NCBI GenBank assembly: GCA_021234155.1
Contig: JAJEKV010000111.1
Span: 2,238,968-2,302,967 of the forward strand
Reading direction: 5' to 3'
Source of the DNA: Isoetes taiwanensis
Lineage: Eukaryota > Streptophyta > Lycopodiopsida > Isoetales > Isoetaceae
DNA length: 64,000 bases
The position numbers were made by a program, and so were the translations under genes. Every line of letters begins with the position of its first letter. The stretch's first letter is position 1. The notes beneath the pieces were generated by a model, which saw nothing but the letters and a program-made list of their open reading frames with translations, had not been told where the DNA came from and made no database searches. Shown here piece after piece: positions 45,470 to 59,276 of the stretch.

Positions 45470-47890
45470 CCCGCTTGAACTAGTTAAACCTAGCGCAAAC
45501 ATCAGCTTTGGTCAATCCCTCCGCTGTCTTATCTGGCCATACAAGAACTTTTCAGTCCAAGATGGTACCATTCTTTCCTGGTGTACAGCATTATTGTTAT
45601 CATATGACCAAACAAATTAGATTTCTAATTCCAAAGTCATTGTACCTACTGGTCAATAATCCATGATATAATGCTTAACTTTTGCAAGCATTTGCATTAC
45701 TTGTTCAGAAACATATCAATACATTTCAATTTTAATCCATAAGCATTCAGCCTTATCCCTGTTTAATCCATGAGAGCGCTTACATCATACTATCATACTG
45801 ATGTAAAAACAAAGACAAGTTTTAACCTTTATGACATAACCACTATTTAAGACCAAAATATGAAGGGTAGAGGTCTAAAAACTTTTCTGCAATAACCATA
45901 TTATTCATAAAAAAATCAGTTTCTTGTTTTACACTTTCAGTCATAATGGCCACTGTTCCATGCTTAAAATAAAGGTAACAAATGCATAACAAGAGGATTC
46001 ATTTGTTCCAAATGATTGTTCCATATAGTAGAGTTTCCATTTTCAGCAATGGGGAAGTAGTAACAATCAACAACAAGAAAAAATATGGTATCTTATAGGG
46101 TATACAACTGTCAAAAGCCACTTGTAACAGCAAAACATCAACATGCAGCTGATTACCTTGGCATCGTATTAAAGAGTAAAGTTACAACATGTAAACCTTG
46201 TAAACCTGCCTCAAATTCCAAAACGAACTAGAAATCTTATGTTTTTGGGGGTCATTTCTTCAACCTCAGATAATCTTTGATCCAGTCAACATCCGTTGCC
46301 AAGTTCCAAGCTCACCTAAGTCTCTATGAACAAAAGGAAAACATTAAGAAGAGAAGCCCGTACCTGCAGTCAACCAATACATCATTAGCCTGATAAGGGT
46401 AAAGATGCAAGGGCCAAAAGGTACCTTAGGCTTCTCGGTTGTCAACCGATCACCTAATGTAGACCTTTTGCCCAAAAGATTAAATGAGCATAGAGAAAGA
46501 AAATACAGCTATTTTGTGCAAATGATTTAGAACCAACTCAACCGATTTGCAGACATAACCATGATCTAAATGCCAATAAGCCTTTTAAGAAATGCGGATC
46601 AGATAGAGATCATAAATTAAAGGGTGTACAAAAAACCCCGATAAGCATCATTGTTCAAACATACGTGCTGTTTATAGCAATAAAAATGTCAGAAGAGATC
46701 CATTATGCTATGTCATCCCTGATCTATCCTTGAAGGTAAGTACATCAGTAAACATAAATACTGCATTTCCATAAGAACATAGATGTGCCAATGCGCATGA
46801 AAGTATGTTACAGTAAATGTGCAACCAGTTGATCATGTTCATAGACAGATTTACAGCAAAAAGAATGTAAACTTTCACATTTTTAACCTGCTTCACACCA
46901 TAAGATTGAGATCGGAATGCATGTAAAAATTATTTGCATCACTGTGCCACTATGCACAAGCGTATTTTCAGCTCCAATGATCACCTTAATACTAAAAAAC
47001 CACAGAAATACCTGGTTTCCTTCAATGTTAGCCTCTATATTTTGGGTTCAGGAACAGATTGGGAAGTTACACCATATCCTTGTCCATGGGATTCATGATA
47101 CTTTTTGTTTTGTACAAAAGCTCGCTTGCCTCTTTTGCCATAGCCGTCTTCCAGACAAATGCTTTGTGCATGCAAAATGCTAACAACCTGTGTATGGGCG
47201 ACTCATCTATGCCCTGTTTAATAGAGTCCAGAAACTTGCTGGCTTTTCTTCTCACTAGAGGGCAAAAGGAATGCCGTGATCAAGGTAGGCCGTCCAACAG
47301 TCTGTGCTCTTGTTTGCCCGGGAAAAATAGTCAAGGCACCCTCATTACTTTAATATCATCTGCCAGAAAGCCTTGCACAACAACCAACGAATCTCTAACC
47401 TCTGCTTATGCTAAGCTGATAACAATGGCCTCCATTCATAAAGATGGAGCGGAGAGCCAATTTTTGGCTAAGGACAATCGGCTAAGGGCAAATGGTCCCT
47501 AGTGCAGAAAAATGCAAATTTTATGGCGAGGGAATATTATATATATTCCAATGGAACAATACAAATACCATTACATTATGTCAATATGTTGGCAATGGTC
47601 TTACTTAAACTTCTTCATAAGTCTCCCTCTACCAACAAAAGCTGAGCAGAGTTGGAACATTTAAAGCTGCGTAGACTTGATACATGGGCAGACTGGATAC
47701 TGGGAATATAATAGCATCTAATGGCCATTCTACCTGTGTGGGTAACAATCGACCCCATAAAATTATTTTTTAGTTACCCATGTCCCAAGTATAACCACTG
47801 GGGGAATAGTATACTTATTAACCAGCTTGTAAGAAATGCTAACAAGCTGCTGCATGTATATACACAATGAGCATTCATATAAAAAAAAAA
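45470..47890. repeat. Large duplicated segment, copy 1 (2.4 kb)
   Basis: This segment recurs in direct orientation at 48514-51551. It begins CCGCTTGAACTAGTTAAAC directly after the PPR poly(A) and ends GAGCATTCATAT plus an A-run. Copies match closely by eye with scattered substitutions and small indels. Its minus strand holds an exon-like frame, 47255-47067 (KFLDSIKQGIDESPIHRLLA, FCMHKAFVWKTAMAKEASEL), intact here but broken in copy 2 by a 2-base insertion. I do not recognise the protein. Confidence 0.93.
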
Positions 47891-48513
47891 CCCTACCTCA
47901 AATCGTAGAGTGGGGCATAATAAATTTCCTGCTATAATCAGATATAGGGGTGGCATGCCCCTACTCGGAGCAGGAGCAATGCCACATCCTATTCGAGCTA
48001 GCTGCCAAATTAAGCAAATAAAGTGTTTTTACCTCAAATTCAAAAGTCGCCAATATCCTGCAAACTTCCGCTGGAGTCAAACTTGTGTCATCTGTCACAG
48101 GAATTACAGACCCCATAAGGGATGTATAATGTGTAAGCCGAGTGGCAAAGCAAAGCCCAGTGGCACTTTTGGCCAGGTGGCATTGTAGGACAACAGTCCA
48201 TGTATGTATGTCAAGCAATGGCATACTATGCCAAATGGAAAACCGTGACCTTGGTCTCTTTTAATTTTGTAGCCAATATTCCCAGCTCATTAGTTCAACA
48301 TTCCAAAAAGGAATGATCTTCTTGAACTCTGGCTTCCACTAATATCAGACTCAGCCTGCATTCATACGTACCACTATGAGACGATCATGATGTGAAATTT
48401 GCATTTACATGAAAAGAGTACAACAATAACTCGAATCATAAAAGAGCACATGCTAAAAGCCCTACCAAGAAGGTTTGGCAGCACTGGTAAGACCAATGCA
48501 ATGTGTCAAAAAA
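47891..48513 (-). other. Spacer between the duplicated segments with an exon-like frame
   Basis: This 623-bp unique stretch separates the two copies. Its minus strand is open from 48224 to 47961 and includes VIPVTDDTSLTPAEVCRILA followed by TFEFE and a possible donor (GAG|GTAAAA). It could be an exon of the same unknown gene as the neighbouring frames. No family was recognised. Confidence 0.3.
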
Positions 48514-51500
48514 CCGCTTGAACTAGTTAAACTTAGCACAAACATCAGCATTGGTCAATCCCTCCGCTGTCTTATCTGGCCATACAAGAACTTTTCAGTC
48601 CAAGATGGTACCATTCTTTCCTGGTGTACAGCATTATTATTATCATATGACCAAATAAATTAGATTTCTAATTCCAAAGTTTGTACCTACTGGTCATGGC
48701 AGGTGGTGCACCGCTGTATCAGGATGAATGTCCTTGTGAGTCAATTTAGGCTGGGTGTGAGCCCTCTTTGCCCTTGTTGTGGCCTTCATCGTGAGACTAT
48801 GGAGCATTGTCTGGTTTTATGCCCTCACTTGCAGGCTGCCTGGGATTGGGTCAGGGCTCTATTTCAGGTGAGATTGACTAGCCAGCAGTTGCTGCTTCAT
48901 GTGTATCCTGGCGCTTGGCCGCTCTTGTGGCAGCAAGCCTTGCATCTGTGCGTGGGTTGGTTGGTGTGGTTGATTTGGAAGCGGCGGCGGTTGTGGATCT
49001 TTCAGGGGATTCAGCTGTCTGCAGCCTCTCTGATTCCTCGACTCAGGTACAAGCTATTTCAAAGCTTTTTGGTGTTCCCGGGATTGGTAGAGCGGAAGTT
49101 TGCCATTTGGCAGGACTTCTTAGGTGTTGTAGATGGTGATGGTCGGTTTGTACAGCAATAGAGTTGCAGTTTTTTTGTGAGTTTGTTGTGGAGTGTCGAG
49201 GTATCTCTGTCTCTTTGGGGCAGTTCTCCTTCCTCCTCACTTGCTTTGTAACATTACCATTCTTTCAATATATTGATGACACATTTCTTCAAAAAAAAAA
49301 AAAAATCCATGATATAATGCTTAACTTTTGCAAGGATTTGCATTACTTGTTCAGAAACATATCAATACATTTCAATTTTAATCCATAAGCATTCAGCCTT
49401 ATCCCTGTTTAATCCATGAGAGATATATAGTGATATTCAGCCTTATCAATAAATCAAAATGTCGCCTACATCATACTATCATACTGATGTAAAAACAAAG
49501 ACAAGTTTTAACCTTTATGACATAACCACTATTTAAGACCAAAATATGAAGGGTAGAGGTCTAAAAAACTTTTCTGCAATAACCATATTATTCATAAAAT
49601 AATCAGTTTCTTGTTTTACACTTTCAGTCACAATGGCCACTGTTCCATGCTTAAAATAAAGGTAACAAATGCATAACAAGAGGATTCATTTGTTCCAAAT
49701 GATTGTTCCATATAGTAGAGTTTCCATTTTCAAAGAATGGGGAAGTACTAACAATCAACAACAAGAAAAAATATGGTATGCAACTGTCAAAAGCCACTTG
49801 TAACAGCAAAACATCAACATGCAGATGATTACCTTGGCATTCATATTAAAGAGTAAAGCTACAGCATGTAAACCTTTTAAACCTGCCTCAAATTCCAAAA
49901 TGAACTAGAAATCTTATGTTTTTGGGGGTCATTTCTTCAACCTCAGATAATCTTTGATCCAATCAACATCCGTTGCCAAGTTCCAAGCTCACCTAAGTCT
50001 CTATGAACAAAAGGAAAACATTAAGAAGAGAAGCCCGTACCTGCAATCATTTGCCTGATAAGGGTAAAGATGCAAGGGCCAAAAGGTACCTTAGGCTTCT
50101 CGGTTGTCAACCGATCACCTAATGTAGACCTTTTGCCCAAAAGATTAAATGAGCATAGAGAAAGAAAATACAGCAATTTTGTGCAAATGATTTAGAACCA
50201 ACTCAACCGATTTGCAGACATAACTATGATCTAAATGCCAATAAGCCTTTTAAGAAATGCGGATCAGATAGAGATCATAAATTAAAGGGTGTACAAAAAA
50301 CCCCGATAAGCATCATTGTTCAAACATACGTGCTGTTTATAGCAATAAAAATGTCAGAAGAGATCCATTATGCTATGTCATCCCTGATCTATCCTTAAAC
50401 GTAAGTACATCAGTAAACATAAATACTGCATTTCCATAAGAACATAGATGTGCCAATGCGCATGAAAGTATGTTACAGTAAACGTGCAACCAGTTGATCA
50501 TGTTCATAGACAGATTTACAGCAAAAAGAATGTAAATTTTCACATTTTTAACCTGCTTCACACCATAAGATTGAGATCGGAATGCATGTAAAAACTCTTT
50601 GCATCACTGTGCCACTATGCACAAGCGTATTTTCAGCTCTAATGATCATCCTTAATACTAAAAAACCACAGAAATACCTGGTTTCCTTCAATGTCAGCCT
50701 CTATATTTTGGGTTCAGGAACAGATTGGGAAGTTACACCATATCCTTGTCCATGGGATTCATGATACTTTTTGTTTTGTACAAAAGCTCGCTTGCCTCTT
50801 TTGCCATAGCCGTCTTCCAGACAAATGCTTTGTGTGCATGCAAAATGCTAACAACCTGTGTATGGGCGACTCATCTATGCCCTGTTTAATAGAGTCCAAA
50901 AACTTGCTGGCTTTTCTTCTCACTAGAGGGCAAAAGGAATGTCGTGATCAAGGTAGGCTGCCCAACAGTCTGTGCTCTTGTTTGCCTGGGGAAAAATAGT
51001 CAAGGCAGCCTCATTACTTTAATATCATCTGTCAGAAAGCCTTGCACAACAACCAACGAATCTCTAACCTCTGCTTATGCTAAGCTGATAATGATGGCCT
51101 CCATTCATAAAGATGGAGCGGAGAGCCAATTTTTGGCTAAGGACAATCGGCTAAGGGCAAATGGTCCCTAGTGCAGAAAAATGCAAATTTTATGGCGAGG
51201 GAATATTATATATATTCCAATGGAACAATACAAATACCATTACATTATGTCAATATGTTGGCAATGGTCTTACTTAAACTTCTTCATAAGTCTCCCTCCA
51301 CCAACGTAGTCGAAAGGGAGTTGGAACATTTAAAGTCAAAGACTTGATACATGGGCGCCGGATACGGGAGTATAATAGCATCTAATGGCCATTCTACCTG
51401 TGTGGGTAACAATCGACCCCATAAAATTATTTTTTGGTTACCCATGTCCCAAGTATAACCACTGGGGAATAGTATACTTATTAACCAGCTTGTAAGAAAT

Positions 51501-51551
51501 GCTAACAAGCTGCTGCATGTATATACACAATGAGCATTCATATAAAAAAAA
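48514..51551. repeat. Large duplicated segment, copy 2 (3.0 kb, interrupted)
   Basis: Same content and order as copy 1 but longer by a LINE-C insertion at about 48687-49304 and an extra 40-odd bases near 49422-49463 that contain a repeated TATTCAGCCTTATC. Its minus strand at about 50985-50926 reads, after an acceptor TTTTTCCCCAG, as KSTDCWAAYLDHDIPFAL; the same exon-like piece in copy 1 has two changed residues and a weaker acceptor. Confidence 0.93.
48687..49305 (+). mobile_element. LINE-C: 5'-truncated LINE insertion
   Basis: This insert is absent from copy 1 of the duplication. It encodes the C-terminal end of an L1-type ORF2 (48703-49161): a zf-RVT module CPCCGLHRETMEHCLVLCPH, then WDWVRALF and VGWLVWLIWKRRRLWIF, ending in a stop at 49161. 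A 130-bp 3' UTR follows and closes with ATATTGATGACACATTTCTTC and 14-15 A up to 49305. It is clearly richer in GC than its flanks. The target sequence around it in copy 1 reads GGTCAATAATCC; here up to four of those bases are missing and no target duplication exists. The domain is readable without a break, so insertion is young. Confidence 0.9.
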
Positions 51552-52162
51552 TCACTATGGCCATCTCTATAACAAATCACCATAAATCAATCACTATAAC
51601 AAATCACCATTCAATTCAATCACTAAAAAAATCATCTCCAGAAAATCATCTCGAGAATAATTCCCATCTTTCAAAGACCATTATAGCATAACATTTTATT
51701 CTACAAACGACAACCATTTTATAACCTAATTATTAAGATAGTAAACTAGCATGAATAACCACCATGGCATTTAAATTGGTATAAAAACCCATGCTATAAA
51801 CCACTTCAACTTCTCTAAGCATATGAGAATAAAAAACCAACATAAACAACCATTGCTATATTTAAAGTGTTGTTGAAAACCATGCTACAAACTTTTGTTG
51901 ATTTAATAAGTCATGCTATGTTAGAAAACCAATAAAAATAGTCACCATTGATGTTAGAAACCATGTAATAAACTAATATCGACTTTTTATATACCACGTT
52001 ATAACACAATAATATCAACATGAATAACCACGCAGTTACTAGTTATGAAAACCACTAATCTATGTGGTTTTATTACTAAGAATAGAATTTTTAACATAAA
52101 AAACCACATCTATAGTGGTTTTTCGTTGGTTTATTACAGTGGTTAAAGTTTTGGGTGCCTTG
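51552..52162. repeat. AT-rich stretch with short AACCAC/AATCAC repeats
   Basis: Near 51550-51640 the words ATCACTATAACAAATCACCAT recur twice, and AACCA-containing words recur to 52140. No coding sequence is present. It may be the opposite-strand counterpart of the TGTGGTTT-rich region at 40.8-41.3 kb. Confidence 0.4.
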
Positions 52163-52586
52163 TGTCATAGCATCCCCCCGCCAGGTAGGCTCTTGTGCCA
52201 CACCATTGATGCATTTGGGGTTTTAAGGGTTCTATCTAGGAGCATCTCTACTTCTAGACGGCCTTTTAGGGTCTCTACTCCCCTTTACCCATACAACACG
52301 AGGACCCATCCATAGCTTCGATAGAACATAAAATAGAGATTAACCATACATCTATCCATACAAGGGTTAATCCTAGCTACCTTCTTCCGAGCATACAAGG
52401 GTTAATCCTATGACTATCTAGGAATCCAAGCCGCTCACATGCACAACCGGATCAAGCTAGGTCCACTATGGCTCCGGGTTCTCCATCCCCCACGCTGGTT
52501 GGAACAAGGTGGAACAAATAGCCTCCTCCACCAACCTCCCCAATTCAAATTGGGGCAAATGGGGTACAAAACCCCAATTTGGGTCC
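52163..52586 (-). repeat. LTR-like repeat, left copy
   Basis: Uninterrupted copy of the repeat shared with 59455-60953. It includes AGGAGCATCTCTACTTCTAG, a doubled ATACAAGGGTTAATCCTA and an inverted pair around AACCCCAATTTGGG. Confidence 0.85.
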
Positions 52587-55500
52587 CAAGTTAGTAACTC
52601 TCCCTTGCCTAATCGATTTGGGCCAGGATGGCAGCTCTAGATTGGTTAATATTAGCTAATTTGGTATTTTAGCCCTTTTATTATTAGGATAAGCCCTAAA
52701 TTCAATTACGGTTTTGGGTTAGGTTTCCACCTTTATAATTTAATTATTAACATAGCTAACCTTAGCTTATGAATAATTAATGTGCCATTAATTATTCATA
52801 GTGACGTATCAATGTATTTATACTTAAAAAGGCGATAAATATGTGGAACGCCACATTCTCCCCACCTTAAAAGTGATGTTGTCCTCAAAGATCAAGACTA
52901 CTCTTGTTGCGGGCAACACATCGTACATTGGAAACGAAGTCTCCTCCTTAAAGAGATAGCGTGAGATTATAAGTCATACGCACTTTGTCATGTTCAAAGT
53001 GATTAAGTTTGAAATGACTTATAATGTGCAATTTATAACTGGGGATATAAAAGTTAGAGGTATAGATAAGACATGATCATCGCTTAGGACTTGTCAAAAG
53101 TCAACAAAATAAGGTTTGTGGAAGTCTCAACGTTTCATTCTCTGTGATGAGCTTACAATTTATCGATGTAGAAATCATTCTTTTTATACATACGTGTAAT
53201 TATTTTAATATAGTATAGACTTATTAATAATGTACTATTTAGTAGAAAGTCATTCTAATCATATTAACGTCTGTGTATATGTCTATTATACTCTCCTTCA
53301 CTTTGCAAAGTGATTTTATTACACCAGATTTACCGTAATTTTTGCATCTAAATTTTGTTTTCCCTATTTTGTTACGCTTTAACAACTCATATATTGTTAT
53401 CGTCGGTGTTTACATGCCTCTCACATTTATACCTACCCTTTAATAGAATTATATATTCTACCACTTTAATATTAATTACGCATAAACGTTCTTCATCATT
53501 TTATTATTCATAACCTTGTTATAACATTATCTAAGTCTCGTTATTCCCTTAGGAGTTTGTGTAAGACATACATAATTATGTCCTTCTATTATATTTGACT
53601 ATGTGTTTAAATAGCTTTCTCCTTTTGAGTATCTTTAATGTTTCCACACTCACACTCTCGATCCATAGTTTACACTTAGCTGTAACTGATAGCCAGACCC
53701 TGATATGCGAGGGGTAAAGACCCTTAAAAAATGAGACTACATTGTTGATATAAATGTTGGTTTGATGTCAAATAAAGTTCTAAGGTGCAAGACTCCAATT
53801 GCGATATTGTTGGCTTTCAATACCCATGGTTAAAAACCTTTGTGGAGCTAAATCTTAAGTCATGGATCTAAGGCTTCTATCTGATAATGCTGCAAAATAG
53901 AATAATAGATGGTTCCTTAGGTTAATTGACCAACGGCACACATATTAATTCCTTAGTTATATCTATACGTTTATTAGATATCTAGACATTCGTACATTGA
54001 CATGGCACAGGTACGACGGAAGCATCGAAAGCATGCCAGGTGCTTCTTGAGGCTATTATATAATGGTGATTAAGCAGGTCCTGGGCTCTTACTTGAAGTA
54101 GAAGTGCTGAATGCTGGGAATAAGGAGTGATAAGGTATCCTTATTTTGGATGGATACTGGAGAAAATTGATATGACGATGTTTGTTATGCGATTGAAACA
54201 CTGGACCTAATATTTACGAGGATGGATTTATCATGCGGCATATATATTGCCATTCAACGTAGAAGGAGACTGGATATAGCACCATATATCTGATGGAGAA
54301 GTGGTTCATGATTATCTACCATAGACCACATTAGAGAGGTACTATACGAAGGCGGAAACTGGATTATAAGTACCCAACTCATGAAAGGGAGATCACTTTA
54401 GAAGTGTAGGTTCCGACAATGGTGGTGAAGGTATAGAATGTCGACCTACTTGAGTCGAGGTATGATTCGCGGAACGGTAGAGAATACTGTCGTATGAGGA
54501 TGTTGATCCATAAACTATGGATTATAAAATTACACATATATTGTGTTTGATAAAGAGATTGATGTTCCTGAGGCGTGAAATAAAGACGCAAGATTATAGA
54601 CGACTAAGAAGACCACGTATCCTCGTGGATACGCTTAATGACGTTGGTTAACTGCATGACCATTATGCATGGTATAAATTAAGAAAATGGACACATCTTA
54701 TGTCTGCTGGGAGCATCGAGATGCCGAATAAAAGACTGGACAATAGTGTGGAACGTAAGGTCAAGAGAAGACGACAATTGGTAGGAGCAGGCGCAAGCAT
54801 CTAAAAGCTGCAAGGTATGTTAAGTCGTGTACAGACTAAAGTCTCAAGTAGGAACAAGGTAGGTGCCCAATGAACACCTCGCCAAGGAGAATGTGCTCTG
54901 GACTTGGTATCGTGTGTGTATCTCGAGGAGTAGCTCCGCGTTGGTATATGCATACTAAGACGATTTAATGGCAAAACGTAACTTGAAAAAGATAGGATAT
55001 GTACTAGAAGTTTTAGTTCACATTCCATATGAATATGGAAGTAATGAAGATAAGAGTTCCTATACTAGACGTTAAACATATCCACTAGGAACTTAGGGTG
55101 GCATGTGCCCTTATGGAAGTTGTGACTAGAGCTTGAGGACCAAGGCAAACTAAGGCTAGAGAGTCTAGAAAGTGTGGTGTCGAAACCACAACATGTCTAT
55201 GGTACCAGATAACCTAGTTGAGGAAATAAGTTGGCCGTAAGTATGAACATAGCTAGATGGCTATGTCAACGAGGTACATACGAGTCTAGACTTAGGGTTG
55301 GTGCACACATGTTACTATATCATATAATAACACGTAGCGGTCTTGGATGTCGGAAGGATTTAGTAGTATCAAATACTACAATAGTGAGGATATCGAGGAT
55401 GTCGATTATGATATTCAGATGTGTGTCATATTGGAAGATAGTAGAATATTCGTACGAGGGCGTGTGAAATATTACTTGACAAGGTTTACAGAATAAGCAT

Positions 55501-57627
55501 AATGATATGCTTATATACAAAGATATTGGTTTAGGTATGCTTTACCAGAGATAAGCATGCAAGCTATCCCAATGGTTAGAGTTGACTATCTTAGATACAT
55601 CGTACTAAGATATATGACAAGAGTTTAAATCAGTGGAAATAGCTAGAGTAAGTCTAGCATATACGGTGATGTTATAGAACAGTGTTGGAATAACCGATAA
55701 TGAGAGCTTAACTATCCAAAGGTTCTAGATACCAATGAATTACTTCAGCGTTATAAGCTGAGATCATTTATTCAGTTTTGGGAATAAAAAGATGTATCAA
55801 ATATCGCATCCCCCTGATGGAAGAAAAAGAAGGATGCATTATGCGATGACTTTGGCGATTATACCTTTAGGAACCAGAAGAGGGCAATACATAGCAATTC
55901 CAAGTCCATATATCCTAAGAGTTACCCTACCATGAGGGGAACAATTCTAGATAATTGAAGTAGAAGCTGGAGGATCCGTTGCCTTGAGGCATCGACCTCG
56001 TATAGATTATGACTTTAAAACTAGGTTCGAACATAGGGTTTTGCCTATTATGTGATCAAGAGATTTTGATGCCTCCATCTCATTATGAGGGAGCCAAAGA
56101 CGACAACATTTGAAGTAATCAAAAGTTGAAGTTGACATGATAACTTAAGAAAACAGGTTAATTGTGACTAAGCATGGTTGATATTGAGGACACCAAGGAT
56201 CCTTAACAAAAGAAGCCTTTAGAAAAGCTCCGAATGTGGGGTAATAGCCTTCAAAATTCTAGCATAATCTCGTGGGGGAATCATAGTTTATGTACGGGGT
56301 TAAAGTACCATAAGGCACTAAATGAATGGTTGAATTACCTAGAGACACTATCAAAATATAGGCAGCATATACAAGTCCAACATAGAGTCGGCCCCTGTCC
56401 ATTTGGGAGGTAGGTGGCGCAGTCACATCATAAAGGTACATAGGCAATGGGTTTTGTTAGAAAGAACTACCAAAGTTACACTTTAGCGAAGTTAGAGCAG
56501 AGCTCTAGCATTGTGGGATGAGGATATATGTTTATTAGGTACATACCATGTATATATACGATAAACATCTTGGAGAGGTAATCTAAGTGGGGACATCGGG
56601 AGAAAAAGACGAGTGCACCCCAAAGTTACTGATGAAGGGTCTGGAGATATGTTCGAAATGTGCAAAGGACCGTCAATCCGTTGCGTGCTAGGGTATGATG
56701 TGGTAGTTGGCACTTGAAATAAATGTCAACAGCCAATAGAATGAAGCTCAAGATGATGGGCGGTTGAATAGTACAATATTACAATTCCAGGATAGGTAGC
56801 GAATAGCAGTTACCTGCTAGAAGTTCGAATGTCTCTTGCATAGACACTTAAGACTAGCTTTCCCACATGATCCATACCCGGATCAGGCAAGGGTGAACGC
56901 CATGGGTTACATGGAGGTGTAAGTTAGAATATACAGGGTTTGAACATCGCTACAAGCCCGGGTTATATCAAACGTCGGTATTGTAGGAAGACTCACAAAA
57001 TACCAGGCAGACACCTTGATGATCATGACTCCAGGTAATTTAGGATTTATACGAAGGCTCATGCGCTTTTAGGCCATAACTATGGCTTAGATAAGGATGC
57101 CAAGTCATTTGGAATGCCACAACAGCGGCATAACGTCATGACAGAGAAATGTAATGACTAACATTTGTAGAATGTAGGACAACATTGAATCATAACCCCC
57201 AATGATAGGTGGGTTAACAATATAGGGGGCATATGATAGCGGCTTATAGAAGCCACAAGACGGTTAACGAATACGTAAAGGAGTAAATGGATTGCTGACT
57301 CTACTGAATAAAGGTCACAATCAAAGGGTGAATTGTGTACGTTGTGCCAGGCGTAAGGGCCAGGTTGAAAATCGGTCATAGACATAGAAAACATATTGAA
57401 GAAGAGAAGGAATGAAGGACCCTTATTAATGATATCTAGCAATATGGAGAGGAAGGTTATTACCTAACATGAAGGGTGGTCTTTGCTAACATGCAAAGGT
57501 AGACTTGCGGCTTGAAAGGTAGCAAGAGCTGAAAAACTCTTTAAAGATTTGGGGCATGGCTTAGGGAAGAAGAGCTCCATGTCCTAGGACAACAAGGTGA
57601 ATTGAATTCACCAAGAACCTTTTTAAT

Positions 57628-57651
57628 AGATAGATAGATAGTTAGATAGTA
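57628..57651. repeat. TAGA microsatellite
   Basis: About five copies of the tetramer TAGA with one substitution stand head to tail. Confidence 0.85.
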
Positions 57652-58839
57652 TCTATATGTCATGCCACATTGGCAGCGTCCAGGACATATGACGGACCCC
57701 CCCAGAGACTTGAACACAAGATCTCTTAATAGAGGAGGCCTATCTTGAGAGGTTTTGGGTGGTAATGCATGTCCTTTGGGATATTCACATAATCCCTTGG
57801 AATATGTAAGTTCACTTATGGAACTTAAGGGCGTTTAGGCACTAAAATAATGGTTGGAAATACCTTTCCCCAACCATATCTAGATACCCAAGAAGGAGGT
57901 GACTAGTCAACAATGGTTGGATGCCATTGGACCATTACGGTGGAAGAACCCCAAAAGAGGGTAGGCATTAAATCAAATTGACATGCTGGCAAAAATAATT
58001 AATCACAGCCATATATGCGATGAAGTTTGGCACAAAATAGTGCTAATGTTTGTACTCTAGATAGTTTAGAGTAAAGTGTGGACATTGTTGTGGGGGTTCT
58101 AGCACAAGCACTCATTATGTGTTATAGAGTATGCAACCTTAGCTGGGGGAAGTGATCCCCTAAAGAAACACTACAATCGAGGAGAAGTAGTGAAGGGTGA
58201 TAGGATTAAAGCTAAAGCCATGGTCTAGAGGGGTGCTTTGGCGCCCTAGTTGGTTGGTCGAAGAAAGATCCTTTCTCTAGGAAATGAAACGAGTCAAGGC
58301 TTAGACACTAGAGAGAAACAACGTTAATTGTAATTATGTCGATAAAATATTACTTAACCCTTACTATGTAACATCGAATAAGGTCTAATATAAAGCATAT
58401 GATTGTAGTATAGATTGAATCATGGCAAAGCCCGAAGAAGTATTGTTATCAAGGCGTTTACCAAAGGAAAAAGAAGTATTTAAAGCTATAGGTCTAGGAA
58501 CGTCGATAATTGGACAGTATTATCGTCGCCTAAAGAATAGAATAGAATATCCAAGGTGAATAGTGGATTAGAATCCAACTTGGAAGTTTCTATCTTACTC
58601 CGAGGAATTCCCTTCCATCGCTCAACGTGAACATATGTCGATATGGTTGCGGAAACATTCCGCAGTGATGATAATAACTCTTAAGTTATTCCTAGCTCAC
58701 CATGGTTGCACAAGTCCGGCGGAGTTGTTGCCACCACAGCGTTGGTTTAGGGAAGAGTGATGGTAGACAGGAGTCTTCCTAGAGAAACAGAAATACTATT
58801 GGTTAAGTGTAATACGAGATTATTATATCCACTAAAAGG

Positions 58840-59055
58840 AGGCTTACCCCGTTGGTAAAGGGTTTGGCTCGCTGGTGGGAGGTCAAGGGTTCAAGTCTAC
58901 ATAGTACACTTTTATATAAAAGTTGCTATACAGAGAAATAGGGTACTATATGTGTATAAGAAATATATGAAACACATATATTACATTCAAGAGAGAGCTT
59001 GGTGTGGTGGTCACCTAGGCTTGGAGTTGAGAGGTCACGGGTTCAAATGTGAGTC
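58840..59055 (+). mobile_element. Two SINE-like tRNA-derived heads
   Basis: Two stretches resemble the Pol III promoter of tRNA-derived SINEs. The first has CCCGTTGGTAAAGGGTTTGG (about 58849) and GGGTTCAAGTCT (about 58888). The second has TTGGTGTGGTGGTCACCTAG (about 58999) and GGGTTCAAATGTGAG (about 59039). A-to-B spacing of 30-45 bases fits. The second is followed by A-rich sequence (59065-59095), as expected at a SINE tail. Neither folds into a complete tRNA. Confidence 0.4.
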
Positions 59056-59276
59056 AAGGCGCCAAAAAAATACAAAAATAAAAAAAATATAAAAATTTAT
59101 ATACGGTCGGGCGCCGGTGGCATTATACGGGTTTCTATTGAAATTCTGAGATGCCAAAATGCAAGTGGCGCCCGAGTTGGATTTTGGGCAGTGACCCCCG
59201 CATCCGTACCCGACTTACTCTCCTAAATCTAAAGGTCAGCTCACCAACCCGTTCGAGCCCAGGACGGCCATCCAGG

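Noticed and set aside
58490-58560. Plus-strand YYRRL wording as a Ty3 reverse transcriptase remnant
   Set aside because: It is isolated, lies in a stop-rich frame and points opposite to the polyprotein end seen at 52.9 kb; taken as chance.
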